Numbered from the stretch's first letter, positions 45,355 to 54,487 are shown. The stretch is DNA of 64,000 nt from Youhaiella tibetensis (GCF_008000755.1 NZ_CP041690.1:62001-126000); one strand, 5' to 3'. Notes: a model not told the origin generated them from the sequence alone. Made by a program: numbers and translations.

Positions 45355-46332
45355 TCAGAACTCGAACTGGACCATACGGTACATGACGAAGACGCCCATC
45401 GAGAGCATGAGGCCTGCAACACCCAACCAGAACATGCCGATGGTGGTGGTGAAGAACGGCCCGAGATAGGTGGGGCTGGTCAAGCTCACCAGGATTGCCA
45501 CAACGAAGGGCAGCGAGCCGATGATGCCGGCGGATGCCTTGGCCTCCGAGGACATCGCCTTGACCTTGGCCTTCATCTTCTTGCGATTGCGCAGCACGCG
45601 AGAAAGGTTGGTCAGCGCTTCGGAAAGATTGCCACCCGCCTGCTGCTGGACGGTGATGACGACGATGAAGAAGTTCACCTCCGGCACCGGCACGCGGTCA
45701 TAGAGCGTCACGATCGCCTCGGACATCGTCTTGCCGACCGCCTGCTGGTCGAGCACGCGCTGGAACTCGGTCTTGAGCGGCTCCTTGGATTCGCGGGCGA
45801 CGACGCGCATCGAATCGTTGAGCGGCAGGCCGGATTTGACGCCACGCACGATGGCTTCGACGGCGTTGGGCAACTCGTCCAGGAACTTGTTGCGGAAGCC
45901 GTTGCGGCGACGGCCCATGTAGAGCTTGGGCAGGAGATAGCCACTGGCGATGCCGAAGACGGCGGCAAAGATCAACGGCACCTGCATGACGAGGGTCACG
46001 AGGAAGACGGCTACGCCCAGGATCACCGAATTCCGGATGAAGCCGGCCGGCTTGATCTTCATGCCTGCCTGATAGAGCTGGGCCTTGAGTGGCACGCGCT
46101 TCTTGCGCTCGTTGAGGGCATCGGTCTGCCCCTTGATGGCAGCCTGAACCTGCTTACGGCGGTCAGCGCGATTGCGTTCGGCGAAGGCCTCGCGACGATT
46201 GGCCTGGATATTTCCCTGCAGGGCCTTGCGCCGCTTTTCGGCGCGGCTGGACCCGAGCATTGACGGCACCAAAGCGAATACCAGGGTGCCAATCGACACC
46301 ATTGCCAGGATGACCAGGATAATTGGGTTCAC
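45355..46332 (-). CDS. tadB: Tad pilus inner-membrane platform protein TadB
   Basis: A 325-residue T2SSF-domain protein with an N-terminal membrane segment, a charged linker, two central helices (SVILGVAVFLVTLVMQVPLIF), the domain core LPNAVEAIVRGVKSGLPLNDS near 150 and two C-terminal helices. Partner of TadC in the inner membrane. Eleven bases separate it from cpaF. Confidence 0.9.
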   Translation of the reverse strand: MNPIILVILAMVSIGTLVFALVPSMLGSSRAEKRRKALQGNIQANRREAFAERNRADRRKQVQAAIKGQTDALNERKKRVPLKAQLYQAGMKIKPAGFIRNSVILGVAVFLVTLVMQVPLIFAAVFGIASGYLLPKLYMGRRRNGFRNKFLDELPNAVEAIVRGVKSGLPLNDSMRVVARESKEPLKTEFQRVLDQQAVGKTMSEAIVTLYDRVPVPEVNFFIVVITVQQQAGGNLSEALTNLSRVLRNRKKMKAKVKAMSSEAKASAGIIGSLPFVVAILVSLTSPTYLGPFFTTTIGMFWLGVAGLMLSMGVFVMYRMVQFEF

Positions 46333-46343
46333 CGCTCGGCTCC

Positions 46344-47828
46344 TCAGGTCTCGAGCAGCGCGTGCTGTTCGACGTTGGACCGCTCCAGCGCTTCGACCAA
46401 ATTGGCCTCTTCGTTGAAATAGCGGGCGCGCTCGGAGAAATTGGGCTTGGTGATGCCGGTCGAGCGGTGCCGCCCGATGAGCTGACCGTTCGAATCCTCG
46501 CCCAGGATGTCGTAGACGAAGACGTCCTGGGTCACGATCACGTCGCCTTCCATGCCCAGTACTTCGGAGATGTGGGTGATACGGCGCGAGCCGTCGCGCA
46601 GACGTGCGGCCTGCACGATCACGTCGATCGAGGAAGTGATCATCTCGCGGATCGTGCGGCTGGGCAGTGAATAGCCGCCCATGGTGATCATCGATTCGAG
46701 ACGGGAAAGCGCTTCGCGCGGGCTGTTGGCGTGGAGCGTGCCCATCGAGCCGTCATGGCCCGTGTTCATGGCCTGCAGGAGGTCAAAAGCCTCCGGTCCG
46801 CGCACTTCGCCCACGATGATGCGTTCCGGACGCATACGCAGGCAGTTCTTGACCAGGTCGCGCATGGTGATCTCGCCCTCGCCCTCGAGGTTGGGCGGAC
46901 GGGTTTCAAGGCGCACGACGTGAGGCTGCTGGAGCTGGAGTTCGGCCGAGTCTTCGCAGGTGATGACGCGCTCGTCGCGTTCGATGAAGGCGGTAAGGCA
47001 GTTAAGGAGCGTGGTCTTGCCCGAACCTGTACCACCCGAGATCAGCACATTGGCGCGCACGCGGCCGAGGACGCGCAGCACCTCGGCGCCTTCCGGCGAG
47101 ATGGAGCCGTACTTGACCAGCTGCTGGAGGGTCAGCTTGTCCTTCTTGAACTTACGGATGGTCAGCGCGGCGCCGTCGATCGAGAGCGGCGGAGCGATGA
47201 CGTTGACGCGCGAGCCGTCCGGAAGACGGGCGTCGCAGATGGGCGAGCTCTCATCGACGCGGCGGCCGACCTGGCTCACGATGCGCTGGCACACGTTCAT
47301 CAGGTGCGCGTCGTCGCGGAAGCGCACATTGGTGAGCTTCACCTTGCCGCCGACTTCGATGTAGCACTTCTGGGAACCGTTCACCATGATGTCGGCGATG
47401 TCGTCACGCGCCAGCAACGGCTCGAGCGGCCCGTAACCCAGGACGTCGTTGCAGATGTCCTCGAGCAGGTCCTCCTGCTCGGAGATCGACATGACGATCG
47501 ACTTGAGCGCGATGATCTCGGCGACGATGTCGCGGATTTCCTCGCGCGCCGTCTCCTGCTCCATGGTGGCGAGCTGGGAGAGGTCGATCGAGTCGATCAG
47601 GGCGTTGAAGATCGCCGACTTGGTCTGGAAGTATTCCTTGTCGCGCGCGGCCACGTCCGGGCTGCGCACGTCGATGACTTCGTCGGCGGTGCGGCGGCTG
47701 GGTTCAGGGGCGCGCATGACCGCTTCCATGCGCTCCGGACGAGCCGCGGGGGCCGGTATCGGGGCGGGACGCGGCGCGGGCGCGACGCCCGGGGTGTTGC
47801 CGCCAAAGGTTGTGCGCTTGCCAAACAT
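46344..47828 (-). CDS. cpaF: Tad pilus assembly ATPase CpaF/TadA
   Basis: A 494-residue secretion ATPase. After a Pro/Ala-rich N-terminus come the N-terminal domain ([19 protein letters not shown]), Walker [17 protein letters not shown] near 265, the Asp box, [20 protein letters not shown] and the Walker B/His-box region [15 protein letters not shown]. It hydrolyses ATP to drive pilin extension and, in Caulobacter-type systems, retraction. Confidence 0.94.
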   Translation of the reverse strand: MFGKRTTFGGNTPGVAPAPRPAPIPAPAARPERMEAVMRAPEPSRRTADEVIDVRSPDVAARDKEYFQTKSAIFNALIDSIDLSQLATMEQETAREEIRDIVAEIIALKSIVMSISEQEDLLEDICNDVLGYGPLEPLLARDDIADIMVNGSQKCYIEVGGKVKLTNVRFRDDAHLMNVCQRIVSQVGRRVDESSPICDARLPDGSRVNVIAPPLSIDGAALTIRKFKKDKLTLQQLVKYGSISPEGAEVLRVLGRVRANVLISGGTGSGKTTLLNCLTAFIERDERVITCEDSAELQLQQPHVVRLETRPPNLEGEGEITMRDLVKNCLRMRPERIIVGEVRGPEAFDLLQAMNTGHDGSMGTLHANSPREALSRLESMITMGGYSLPSRTIREMITSSIDVIVQAARLRDGSRRITHISEVLGMEGDVIVTQDVFVYDILGEDSNGQLIGRHRSTGITKPNFSERARYFNEEANLVEALERSNVEQHALLET

Positions 47829-47836
47829 GGTTTCGC

Positions 47837-49117
47837 CTAGCCGGCCTTCCTGCGTTTGGAGAACAATGACGAGAGCTTGAGGCTTGCAGCGCGGCCGGCC
47901 GTCTCGGGGGCCGACCGTCCGGTCACCTGCAGGCCCACGGCCCGGTAGATGTCGTTGATCTTGCTGGAGGCGGCGACCTCCGCGATCATCTGCCCGTTAT
48001 TGGCGGCCGTGCCAAAGAGCGCGGCATCGAAGGGGATCTGTCCGAGCAGGCGACAATCGATCGAGCTGGCGAATTCGCTGGCGCTGATCTCCGGGCGCTT
48101 GGGCAGACCGACCTTGTTGACCACGAGGTTGGGCTTGCTCTCGGTGGGGCGCAGCGCCTTGATGGTGTCGGCAAGGTTCTTGGCATTGCGCAGGTTGGCC
48201 AGATCCGGCTCGGCGACGATCACGATCTCATCCACCGTAGCCAGCGTGTGTCGCAACCAGGCGGTCCAGGTGTGCGGCAGGTCGAGGATCACGACCGGCG
48301 TCGACTTCTGACTCATTTCCACGATCTGCTCGAAGTCGCGCTCGGCGAAGTCGCTGGTGCGCTCCAGCGTGGCCGGCGCGGTCAGCAGGTTGATGTGGCT
48401 GGCTGCCTTGGAGACCAGCCGGTCGAGCATGGTCTGGTCCATCTTGTCGTTGGCGGCGAGCGCATCGGCGATGCCGTTGGGCGGATCCTGGTTGAAGTTG
48501 AGTCCGGCGGTTCCGAAGGGCAGGTCCATGTCGAGGATCAGCACGTCCTGGCGCAGGGTCTGGGAGATCGCCCAGGACACGTTGTGTGCGATGGTCGAGG
48601 CTCCGGCGCCACCCTTGGCGGCAACGAAGGCGATGGTGCGCCCGATAGGCGCTGCGCCCTCAGCGACGAAGATCTCGCCGATGGCCGAGACGATGGTCTG
48701 GGCCGTGGTGGGCAGCACCAGGTATTCGGAGACGCCGGCGCGGACGAGCTCGCGGTAGAGCACGACGTCGTTGATATGGCCGAGCACGACCAGGCGCGTG
48801 GTCGCATCACAGACTTCCGCCAGCCGCGCCAGGGATGCCATGATCTCGTCGCGCTGGGCGCTGGTCTCGATGATGATGAGATTGGGCGTCGGATTGGACC
48901 GGTAGGTCTCGATGGCCCCTTCAATCCCGCCGTTATGCGTGGTCAAGGCCACCTTGGACATGCGGCGATCATGGACCGCTGATTCCACCAGCTGAGCCGT
49001 CTGGGAATGCTCGCAGAACGCCTGGATGGTGATGCGCGGGATCAGCCGCGCGCCGGCAGCGATTTCAGCGGCAGGAAGATCGTCAGCCGGCTTGGGATCG
49101 TTATTGAGAAAGCTCAT
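47837..49117 (-). CDS. cpaE: Tad pilus polar-localisation ATPase CpaE/TadZ
   Basis: A 426-residue protein. Residues about 30-160 are an atypical receiver-like domain, then a MinD/ParA-type ATPase starts with the deviant Walker A FVAAKGGAGASTIAHN near 175 and DVLILDMDLPFGTAG. CpaE/TadZ places the pilus machine at the pole. It directly follows cpaC; the cpaD gene that usually lies between them is absent. Confidence 0.9.
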   Translation of the reverse strand: MSFLNNDPKPADDLPAAEIAAGARLIPRITIQAFCEHSQTAQLVESAVHDRRMSKVALTTHNGGIEGAIETYRSNPTPNLIIIETSAQRDEIMASLARLAEVCDATTRLVVLGHINDVVLYRELVRAGVSEYLVLPTTAQTIVSAIGEIFVAEGAAPIGRTIAFVAAKGGAGASTIAHNVSWAISQTLRQDVLILDMDLPFGTAGLNFNQDPPNGIADALAANDKMDQTMLDRLVSKAASHINLLTAPATLERTSDFAERDFEQIVEMSQKSTPVVILDLPHTWTAWLRHTLATVDEIVIVAEPDLANLRNAKNLADTIKALRPTESKPNLVVNKVGLPKRPEISASEFASSIDCRLLGQIPFDAALFGTAANNGQMIAEVAASSKINDIYRAVGLQVTGRSAPETAGRAASLKLSSLFSKRRKAG

Positions 49118-49141
49118 GCCATAAACCCTTGAACGCCGGAC

Positions 49142-50563
49142 TCAATCGAGAACAAAACCAACCGACCCCTGGAAGCCGCCGCGCATGCCGGCGGGCCCCT
49201 GGCCGACCGAGTAGAGCTTTTCCATGTGCCCCAGGAACACGGCCTCGGCATCGCTCGCGGCCTGATAGTTGTCAGTGGGCAAGGGCGGCGGGGTCATCGT
49301 CGATTGGGCGAGATAGGGGGTGACCAGGATCACCAGTTCGGTCTGCGCGTGCAGGAAGTCGCGCGACCGGAACAGGGCTCCGAGGATCGGGATATTGCCC
49401 AGCCCCGGCAGCGCGTTGACCTGCTGGCGCAACTGGTCCTGGATCAGGCCGCCGATAGCCAGCGTCGCGCCGGTGGGCAACTCGACCGAGGTCTTGGCCT
49501 GGCGTTCCTTGGTGGCGGGAATGGTGATTCCGCCCACGGTGAAGCTGCCATCGCTGGTAAGCTCGGAAACCGAGGTATCCACGACCAGACCGATGATCCC
49601 ATTGGACTTGACGGTCGGGGTGAACTTGAGCTGCACGCCGAACTTCTTGAACGTATAGGTGACCTTGCCGTCCTGGACGTCGGTCGGCACCGGAAACTCG
49701 CCGCCGGCGAGGAATTCGGCTTCCTGGCCCGAAATGGCGGTGAGGGTCGGCTCTGCCAGCGTGCGCAGCGCGCCGCGGCGCTCGAGCGCCCGCAGCGTGG
49801 CATCGATCGAGACCGGACCGGCAGTGAGGTTGACGTTCATGGTACCGGTCGGGGCCGCGCTGCTCGCACCGCCGAGGCCCGGCGTATTGACCAGGCCGGT
49901 GGTGAGGGCACCGGAATTGATCGTGGCATTGAGGTTGATGCCGAGCTGCTTGACGGTCTCGCGCGCCACTTCGGCCACCGTCACCTTGAGCATGACCTGC
50001 TGGCCGCCGCTCACGTTGATGACATTGGCGACCTTCTGCGGGTCACCGGTGAACTGGGCCGCGATCGTAACGGCCTTCTGCACATCGTCCTGGGAGAGCG
50101 CGTTGCCTGAAAGCACCAGGCCCGAGCCGAACGCCTGGACCTGGATGGAAGAACCGGGCAGGAGCGCGGCAAGGGTCGAACTCAGGGTCGAGGAATCATT
50201 GCCGACCACGATCTCGATCACCGAGATGCGCCCACCATTGGCATCCAGGAACATGATATTGGTCGATCCCGAGCCAACGCCCTGTATGACGGCGCTGGTC
50301 TTGGTGCGCATCATGGCGCCGGCAATGGCGGGATTGGAAACGATCACCTCGCTGGCCTCGATCGGCAGGTCGACCAGCAGCGACTTGTTGAGCCCGACAT
50401 TGACGTGCTGCGTCTTGCCGTATTCGGCGCCCGAGACGCGCAACTGGGAGACGTCGGCGGCCATCGCCGGTGCTGCAGCGAGAGCGGCGAGCAAAGGTAA
50501 CGCCAGGGCGAGAGCCTTGAGGGGCTTCATGATCTGCGGCCTGTTCTGGGCGGGATTCGACAT
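49142..50563 (-). CDS. cpaC: Tad pilus outer-membrane secretin CpaC/RcpA
   Basis: A 473-residue secretin. A signal peptide ends at APAMAADVS, the N-terminal pilus domain follows (LLVDLPIEASEVIVSNPAIA), a BON-like region, and from about 235 the secretin core with GALRTLAEPTLTAISGQEAEFLAGGEFP and the LPGLGNIPILGALFRS barrel signature. It forms the outer-membrane pore for the pilus. ATG 50563 has AGGA upstream; a later ATG 50530 would begin directly at the signal peptide. Confidence 0.92.
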   Translation of the reverse strand: MSNPAQNRPQIMKPLKALALALPLLAALAAAPAMAADVSQLRVSGAEYGKTQHVNVGLNKSLLVDLPIEASEVIVSNPAIAGAMMRTKTSAVIQGVGSGSTNIMFLDANGGRISVIEIVVGNDSSTLSSTLAALLPGSSIQVQAFGSGLVLSGNALSQDDVQKAVTIAAQFTGDPQKVANVINVSGGQQVMLKVTVAEVARETVKQLGINLNATINSGALTTGLVNTPGLGGASSAAPTGTMNVNLTAGPVSIDATLRALERRGALRTLAEPTLTAISGQEAEFLAGGEFPVPTDVQDGKVTYTFKKFGVQLKFTPTVKSNGIIGLVVDTSVSELTSDGSFTVGGITIPATKERQAKTSVELPTGATLAIGGLIQDQLRQQVNALPGLGNIPILGALFRSRDFLHAQTELVILVTPYLAQSTMTPPPLPTDNYQAASDAEAVFLGHMEKLYSVGQGPAGMRGGFQGSVGFVLD

Positions 50564-50582
50564 GGGTTTTCCTGGCGGATCG

Positions 50583-51446
50583 CTACTGCAGGGATGAGTT
50601 GTTCGAGCCGGTGGAGCCGAGCGCGACATCGCCCGTGGCCGAGCCGGCCATCACGTTGGCCTTGGTGCCGAACCGGATGATGCTGATGGCCTGGTTGCGG
50701 CGCGCCTCGGGTGCACCCGAGGCCACGAAATCGACCACCGAGCGCAGCACGAGCGAAAGCCTGCCGGTCGAGGAAGCGTTGATGAGGCTTTCGGACTGGA
50801 TGGGGTCGAGTTCGAGCGTGGCCACGGTCTGGGCATCGAAGGTCTTGGATGCCGGATCGTTCGGATCGGGATTGCCGGCCGTGGCTCCGACTTCGCCGAG
50901 GCGCTTGCCGATCGCCAGCACCTTGACGTTGGAAAGGATGGTCTCGGAAATGTCTCCCGCTTCGCCCGAGCGGGTGACGACGACGTCCACGTGGTCATTG
51001 GGGACGATAAAGCCGCCCGAACCGGATTCCGGGGTCACCGTCACCGAGACGCCGCGCATGCCGGGCGAGAGAACGGCGGACAAGTAGCCCTGGTCGGAGC
51101 GCGCCAGCTTGGCGTCGCGAATAGGCTCGCCTGCGAAGAATTCGAAGCGCGCTACCGCATTCTTGATGTCTGTCGCGGCATCGGGAGCGGCAGCGATGGT
51201 CACGTATTCGGGCCGGACCGCTCCCTCAGGCCAATCCTGCCACTGCACCGAGTCGGCGGCCAAGCGCTCGCCAACCCCGATATCGCGCGCGGCCACCAGG
51301 ATCTGCGTCTTGGGCTCGGCGACGACCTCGGTCTTGACCTGAGCCTGTTCTGCCGGGCGGTTTCCGCCACTGCCCAACACAAGGTAGGCAGCCAACCCGC
51401 CCGTAACGAGCGCCACTGCCAACAGCAGGACCTGCGACCGTTTCAT
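50583..51446 (-). CDS. cpaB: Tad pilus assembly protein CpaB/RcpC
   Basis: A 287-residue protein with one N-terminal membrane helix, a SAF domain (ILVAARDIGVGERLAADSVQW at about 48-68) and the RcpC/CpaB core with SPGMRGVSVTVTPESGSGGF and FIVPNDHVDVVVTR. It works in the periplasm with the secretin. ATG 51446 is preceded in frame by a GTG. Two CtrA-like boxes lie in the 126-base gap upstream, so a promoter here is likely. Confidence 0.92.
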   Translation of the reverse strand: MKRSQVLLLAVALVTGGLAAYLVLGSGGNRPAEQAQVKTEVVAEPKTQILVAARDIGVGERLAADSVQWQDWPEGAVRPEYVTIAAAPDAATDIKNAVARFEFFAGEPIRDAKLARSDQGYLSAVLSPGMRGVSVTVTPESGSGGFIVPNDHVDVVVTRSGEAGDISETILSNVKVLAIGKRLGEVGATAGNPDPNDPASKTFDAQTVATLELDPIQSESLINASSTGRLSLVLRSVVDFVASGAPEARRNQAISIIRFGTKANVMAGSATGDVALGSTGSNNSSLQ

Positions 51447-51515
51447 CACCCAACTCCGGTTCCGGCATCGGGCGAACAGCCCGAGCCCCCGCCTGGCAAT
51501 ATGGAGGGCAAAGGG

Positions 51516-51530
51516 TCAAAGTTTGGTTAA
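51516..51530 (-). promoter_or_regulatory. CtrA-like box upstream of cpaB
   Basis: On the plus strand TCAAAGTTTGGTTAA, that is TCAA-N7-TTAA; one mismatch to the alphaproteobacterial CtrA full site TTAA-N7-TTAA. It lies 70 bases before the cpaB start. A second partial match, TTAA-N7-TTAC, is at 51551-51565. Confidence 0.45.
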
Positions 51531-51575
51531 TCGTTGCTTTGCAGAGAAGGTTAACTTGTCGTTACGCGGCGCGGG

Positions 51576-52088
51576 TCAGGCGAGCTGACCGGTCAATTGC
51601 TGGAAGAGCGCGGTGTCCGAATAGACCAGCAGGCCAGCGGCGGCCAGGGCAATGCCGTAGGGAACGCCGGATCGTTTGTCGTGGAGCCGGTCGATCCACT
51701 TCACCTTGGAAAGCGACTTGGGCAGCGGGTGCCTTCGCACTGCGAGAAGCAAGAGCGTCAGGGCGCCACCGAGCAGTGCCGCATAGACAAGGTAAGGCAA
51801 GGTTACGGTGAAGCCGAGCCAGAGAGCGGTCGCCGCCGCCAACTTGGCATCGCCGCCCCCGACCCACCCCATGGCGAAGAGTGCGAAAGCGACGACAAGC
51901 ACGGCCACCGCGCAGGTCACGTGGAGCGCAAGCTGCTGAAGAGGCATCTGCACGAATATGGCCAGAGCAAAGAAGGCCGCAGTCACGACGATCACCAGCT
52001 TATTGGAGATCTTCATCGTAATGAGATCGGAGGACGCCGCCGCTGCCATGAGGAGCGGGAAAACAAAAAGGGCGATCTGGCCGTACAA
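51576..52088 (-). CDS. cpaA: prepilin peptidase CpaA/TadV
   Basis: A 170-residue inner-membrane aspartic protease of the type IV prepilin peptidase family. The two active-site Asp are in SSDLITMKISN and the GxGD-like MGWVGGGDAKLA; five to six hydrophobic segments follow. It lacks the N-methylation domain, as usual for Tad systems. Start TTG 52088 is set by GGAGG five bases upstream; the longer open frame before it reads through the flp terminator and is not protein. It cleaves Flp prepilin. Confidence 0.9.
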   Translation of the reverse strand: MYGQIALFVFPLLMAAAASSDLITMKISNKLVIVVTAAFFALAIFVQMPLQQLALHVTCAVAVLVVAFALFAMGWVGGGDAKLAAATALWLGFTVTLPYLVYAALLGGALTLLLLAVRRHPLPKSLSKVKWIDRLHDKRSGVPYGIALAAAGLLVYSDTALFQQLTGQLA

Positions 52089-52150
52089 GGGTGCCTCCGG
52101 TCTTGTCTCGCGCGCATCATGGCCGAGGGCAGTTAAGGAACGACAAAAAG

Positions 52151-52174
52151 AAAAGGGGCCTTGCGGCCCCTTTT
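52151..52174 (-). terminator. rho-independent terminator after flp
   Basis: Perfect 10-bp arms AAAAGGGGCC and GGCCCCTTTT around TTGC, followed on the minus strand by TTTTCTTTTTG. It lies between flp and cpaA, so most flp transcripts should stop here and a minority read on. This gives high pilin relative to machinery. Confidence 0.88.
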
Positions 52175-52194
52175 CAATCTCGAACGGTATCAGC

Positions 52195-52374
52195 TTACGT
52201 GGTCGGCGTGGCGCCGGCGAGCTGATCCTTGATGTAGTTGAAGGTCGTGCCGAGCTGGCCGCCCAGCAGGGTGGCGGCGGCGATGATGGCAACAGCGATG
52301 AGCGCAGCGATCAGACCGTATTCGATCGCAGTGGCGCCAGACTCGTCCTTCGCAAACTTTGCGATGATGTTCAT
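52195..52374 (-). CDS. flp: Flp/Fap-type pilin
   Basis: A 59-residue prepilin. The sequence begins MNIIAKFAKDESG, then the processing site with the Flp motif G|ATAIEYGLIAALIAVAII: Glu5 and Tyr6 of the mature protein are present, followed by a single hydrophobic helix and a short polar tail ending TPTT. AGGAGC precedes ATG 52374. This is the major pilin subunit of the Tad pilus, used for surface attachment. It has its own terminator downstream and a CtrA-like box 88 bases upstream. Confidence 0.93.
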   Translation of the reverse strand: MNIIAKFAKDESGATAIEYGLIAALIAVAIIAAATLLGGQLGTTFNYIKDQLAGATPTT

Positions 52375-52729
52375 TTATTGCTCCTAGCTCCCAGTCAGTA
52401 TGCTGACTTCATGTCCGACGCGTCACACATCGAACTCGCCCATGACGCTAGGCAGGACTCCTTGAAATTGCGTTAACCCCTAAGGCAACGCCCGCCGATT
52501 TCGACAGCAATGATTTGATGACTAGCGCATCTATAAAGAAATGTCGTCAATTTTATTTATCAGGCCAAGACGTTGTTACTGGGGGAAGAAAAAGAACTCG
52601 TTAACGATGCGCGCTAAGAGGTTGCCGGTGGCTTTCGCGGCGCTCGACCGGACTTTGCCTACCCTCTTTGCCAATTATTCACCATTCCCGGTAACACTGT
52701 GGGCATCAATCGGGCACCGGGTGCGATCC
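52375..52729. other. 355-base divergent control region between flp and the cpaC-N-like gene
   Basis: No gene I can support. It holds the flp ribosome-binding site, a small perfect inverted repeat AGTCAG-TATG-CTGACT (52393-52408) in the flp leader, and a CtrA-like box at 52462-52476. It is more AT-rich than its flanks around 52520-52610, as promoters are. Confidence 0.6.
52462..52476 (-). promoter_or_regulatory. CtrA-like box upstream of flp
   Basis: TTGAAATTGCGTTAA on the plus strand, TTGA-N7-TTAA; one mismatch to TTAA-N7-TTAA. It sits 88 bases before the flp start. CtrA is known to activate pilA in Caulobacter, so the position is reasonable. Binding not shown. Confidence 0.5.
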
Positions 52730-53185
52730 ATGTTGCGTTTCTCCGCCACCTTCCTCTTCGCCGCGCTGGCCTTGGCTCCGGTTCCGGCGCTGGCTGTCGA
52801 GGCCAATGCGAGTTCGGCGCCGATCAGCGTCAAGGTCAACATGGCGCGGGTGCTGCGCATCAATGCTCCGGCCTCCACGGTCATCGTGGGCAATCCAGGC
52901 GTGGCGGACGTCACCATCCAGGACCCGCAGACGCTTGTGCTGACCGGCAAGTCCTATGGCCAGACCAATCTCATCGTGCTCAATGCCGCCGGAAACCCGA
53001 TCGCCGATACGCTGGTGGAGGTCGTGCAGGACCAGGCCGACCTCGTGACGATCTTCAACGCCGGCGCGCGTTACACTTATGCCTGCCCGACCCGCTGCGC
53101 ACCCACCGTGATGCTGGGCGACTCGACCGGCTTTACCGAAGAGCAGACCAAGTCGTTGGGGCTGGTGAAGGGCGTCCAGAATTAA
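52730..53185 (+). CDS. secreted pilus-assembly protein with secretin N-terminal (CpaC-N-like) domain
   Basis: A 151-residue protein: signal peptide MLRFSATFLFAALALAPVPA, then a domain like the N-terminal region of CpaC (VNMARVLRINAPASTVIVGN, TLVLTGKSYGQTNLIVLNAAG), with no BON or secretin core. The C-terminus has a Cys pair (YACPTRCAPT) that may form a disulfide. It probably assists the secretin in the periplasm. Start ATG 52730 is taken because the signal peptide begins there; the open frame extends much further upstream. Confidence 0.82.
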   Translation: MLRFSATFLFAALALAPVPALAVEANASSAPISVKVNMARVLRINAPASTVIVGNPGVADVTIQDPQTLVLTGKSYGQTNLIVLNAAGNPIADTLVEVVQDQADLVTIFNAGARYTYACPTRCAPTVMLGDSTGFTEEQTKSLGLVKGVQN

Positions 53186-53234
53186 ACAGGCGTTAAGCCT
53201 GCTACCGGGCAGACGCGCAATCTGCGTGTTTCCA

Positions 53235-53249
53235 CTAACCTTAGATTAA
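53235..53249 (+). promoter_or_regulatory. CtrA-like box upstream of tadE genes
   Basis: CTAACCTTAGATTAA, that is CTAA-N7-TTAA, one mismatch to the CtrA full site. It lies 46 bases before the first tadE-like gene, in a 97-base gap after the secretin-N-like gene. Confidence 0.4.
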
Positions 53250-53282
53250 AGACGAACCGCTACCTTTCCGGCGAATTTCAGT

Positions 53283-53858
53283 GTGCCGGGGCTCATGGTT
53301 CAGCGCGTCTCCAGATCGGGGTGGGTCAAGTCCATGGCCAGGCCATGGGCGCGCCGGTTCGTCCGCGACCAGCGCGGCGCCACCCTCATCGAATTCGGCA
53401 TCCTGGCTCCGGTCTTCTTCGTGCTCATCGGCGCGACGCTCGAAACCGGCATCGTCTTCCTTGCCAATGAGGTCCTCGACAGCGCCGTGCAGGACAGCAC
53501 GCGCAAGATCCTTACCGGCGAAGCTCAGAACCAGAGCCTTTCGGCCGAGGGATTTCGCGCCCTGATCTGCCAGGATCTCTACGGGCTCTTCGATTGCAAC
53601 CAGCTGCGCATCAAGGTCGACGTCATCTCGGACTTCAAGTCGGCCGCGATCGAACCGCCGATCGATCCGAACGATCCCACCCAGTGGAAGATCCAGTCGA
53701 CCTACAATCCCGGCCAGGCCTCGGAAATCGTGCGCGTGCAGGCCTATTACAAATGGCCCACGATCATGAACTTCGCCGGGTTCAACCTGGCGACCTATTC
53801 GGATGGGACGCGGCTGCTCGGCGCGGTGCGCGTCTTCAAGAACGAGCCCTTCCAATGA
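53283..53858 (+). CDS. TadE-like minor pilin / pilus assembly protein
   Basis: A 191-residue protein. A basic N-terminus leads to RDQRGATLIEFGILAPVFFVLIG, the TadE-type prepilin-like helix with the conserved Glu, followed by an extracellular domain. It starts at GTG 53283; ATG 53295 is an alternative four codons in. TadE-like pseudopilins are processed by the prepilin peptidase and join the pilus machine. Its stop overlaps the next gene as ATGA. Confidence 0.87.
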   Translation: MPGLMVQRVSRSGWVKSMARPWARRFVRDQRGATLIEFGILAPVFFVLIGATLETGIVFLANEVLDSAVQDSTRKILTGEAQNQSLSAEGFRALICQDLYGLFDCNQLRIKVDVISDFKSAAIEPPIDPNDPTQWKIQSTYNPGQASEIVRVQAYYKWPTIMNFAGFNLATYSDGTRLLGAVRVFKNEPFQ

Positions 53859-54418
53859 TGGGCCGGCTGGTATCCCGCTGGCGCGACCTGGCGCGTTCCA
53901 ACCAGGGGGCGGCGGCGGTGGAGTTCGCCCTCATCCTCCCCATCCTGCTGCTGCTCTATTTCGGCTCGATCGAAGCCAGCCAGCTGATCATCGCCGACAG
54001 GCGCGTGACCGTGGTCGCCGGAACACTGGGGGACCTGGTTTCGCGCAGCAAGGATTCCATTTCGACCTCGACGCTCGACAACTATTTCAGCGCCGCGTCC
54101 TCGACCATGGGGCCGATGTCGACCAGCGGCCTCATCCAGGTCGTCTCGTTGCTGAGCGTGGACAGCAATGGAGTGGCAACGGTCAAATGGAGCCAGGCCT
54201 ACCCGGCCACCGCGACGCCGCGCGCCAAGAACTCCACTTATGACATGTCGGGGGCCCCCCAGATGCGTGATCTGGCCAAGGGCAAGGACATCGTAGTTTC
54301 CGAAGCCAGCTACACCTACCAGCCCATGCTCGATCTGGTGTTCAAGTCCAACATCCCCCTGGCGCGAACCAACTTCTACCTGCCGCGCTTCCCGGGCACC
54401 ATCGCCTGCTCCTGCTAA
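53855..54418 (+). CDS. TadE-like minor pilin / pilus assembly protein
   Basis: A 187-residue protein of the same kind: SNQGAAAVEFALILPILLLLY is the prepilin-like segment with Glu, then a beta-rich outer domain ending IACSC. The first ATG of an ATGATG pair at 53855 is coupled to the upstream stop. A pair of TadE-like proteins is usual in Tad loci (TadE and TadF). Confidence 0.87.
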   Translation: MMGRLVSRWRDLARSNQGAAAVEFALILPILLLLYFGSIEASQLIIADRRVTVVAGTLGDLVSRSKDSISTSTLDNYFSAASSTMGPMSTSGLIQVVSLLSVDSNGVATVKWSQAYPATATPRAKNSTYDMSGAPQMRDLAKGKDIVVSEASYTYQPMLDLVFKSNIPLARTNFYLPRFPGTIACSC

Positions 54419-54487
54419 GCGGCTTGCGCCGCCCCCGTCCCCATGCCATAGGCGGAGCCTTCCCTGCCCTCCTGCCGGATAGATTGC

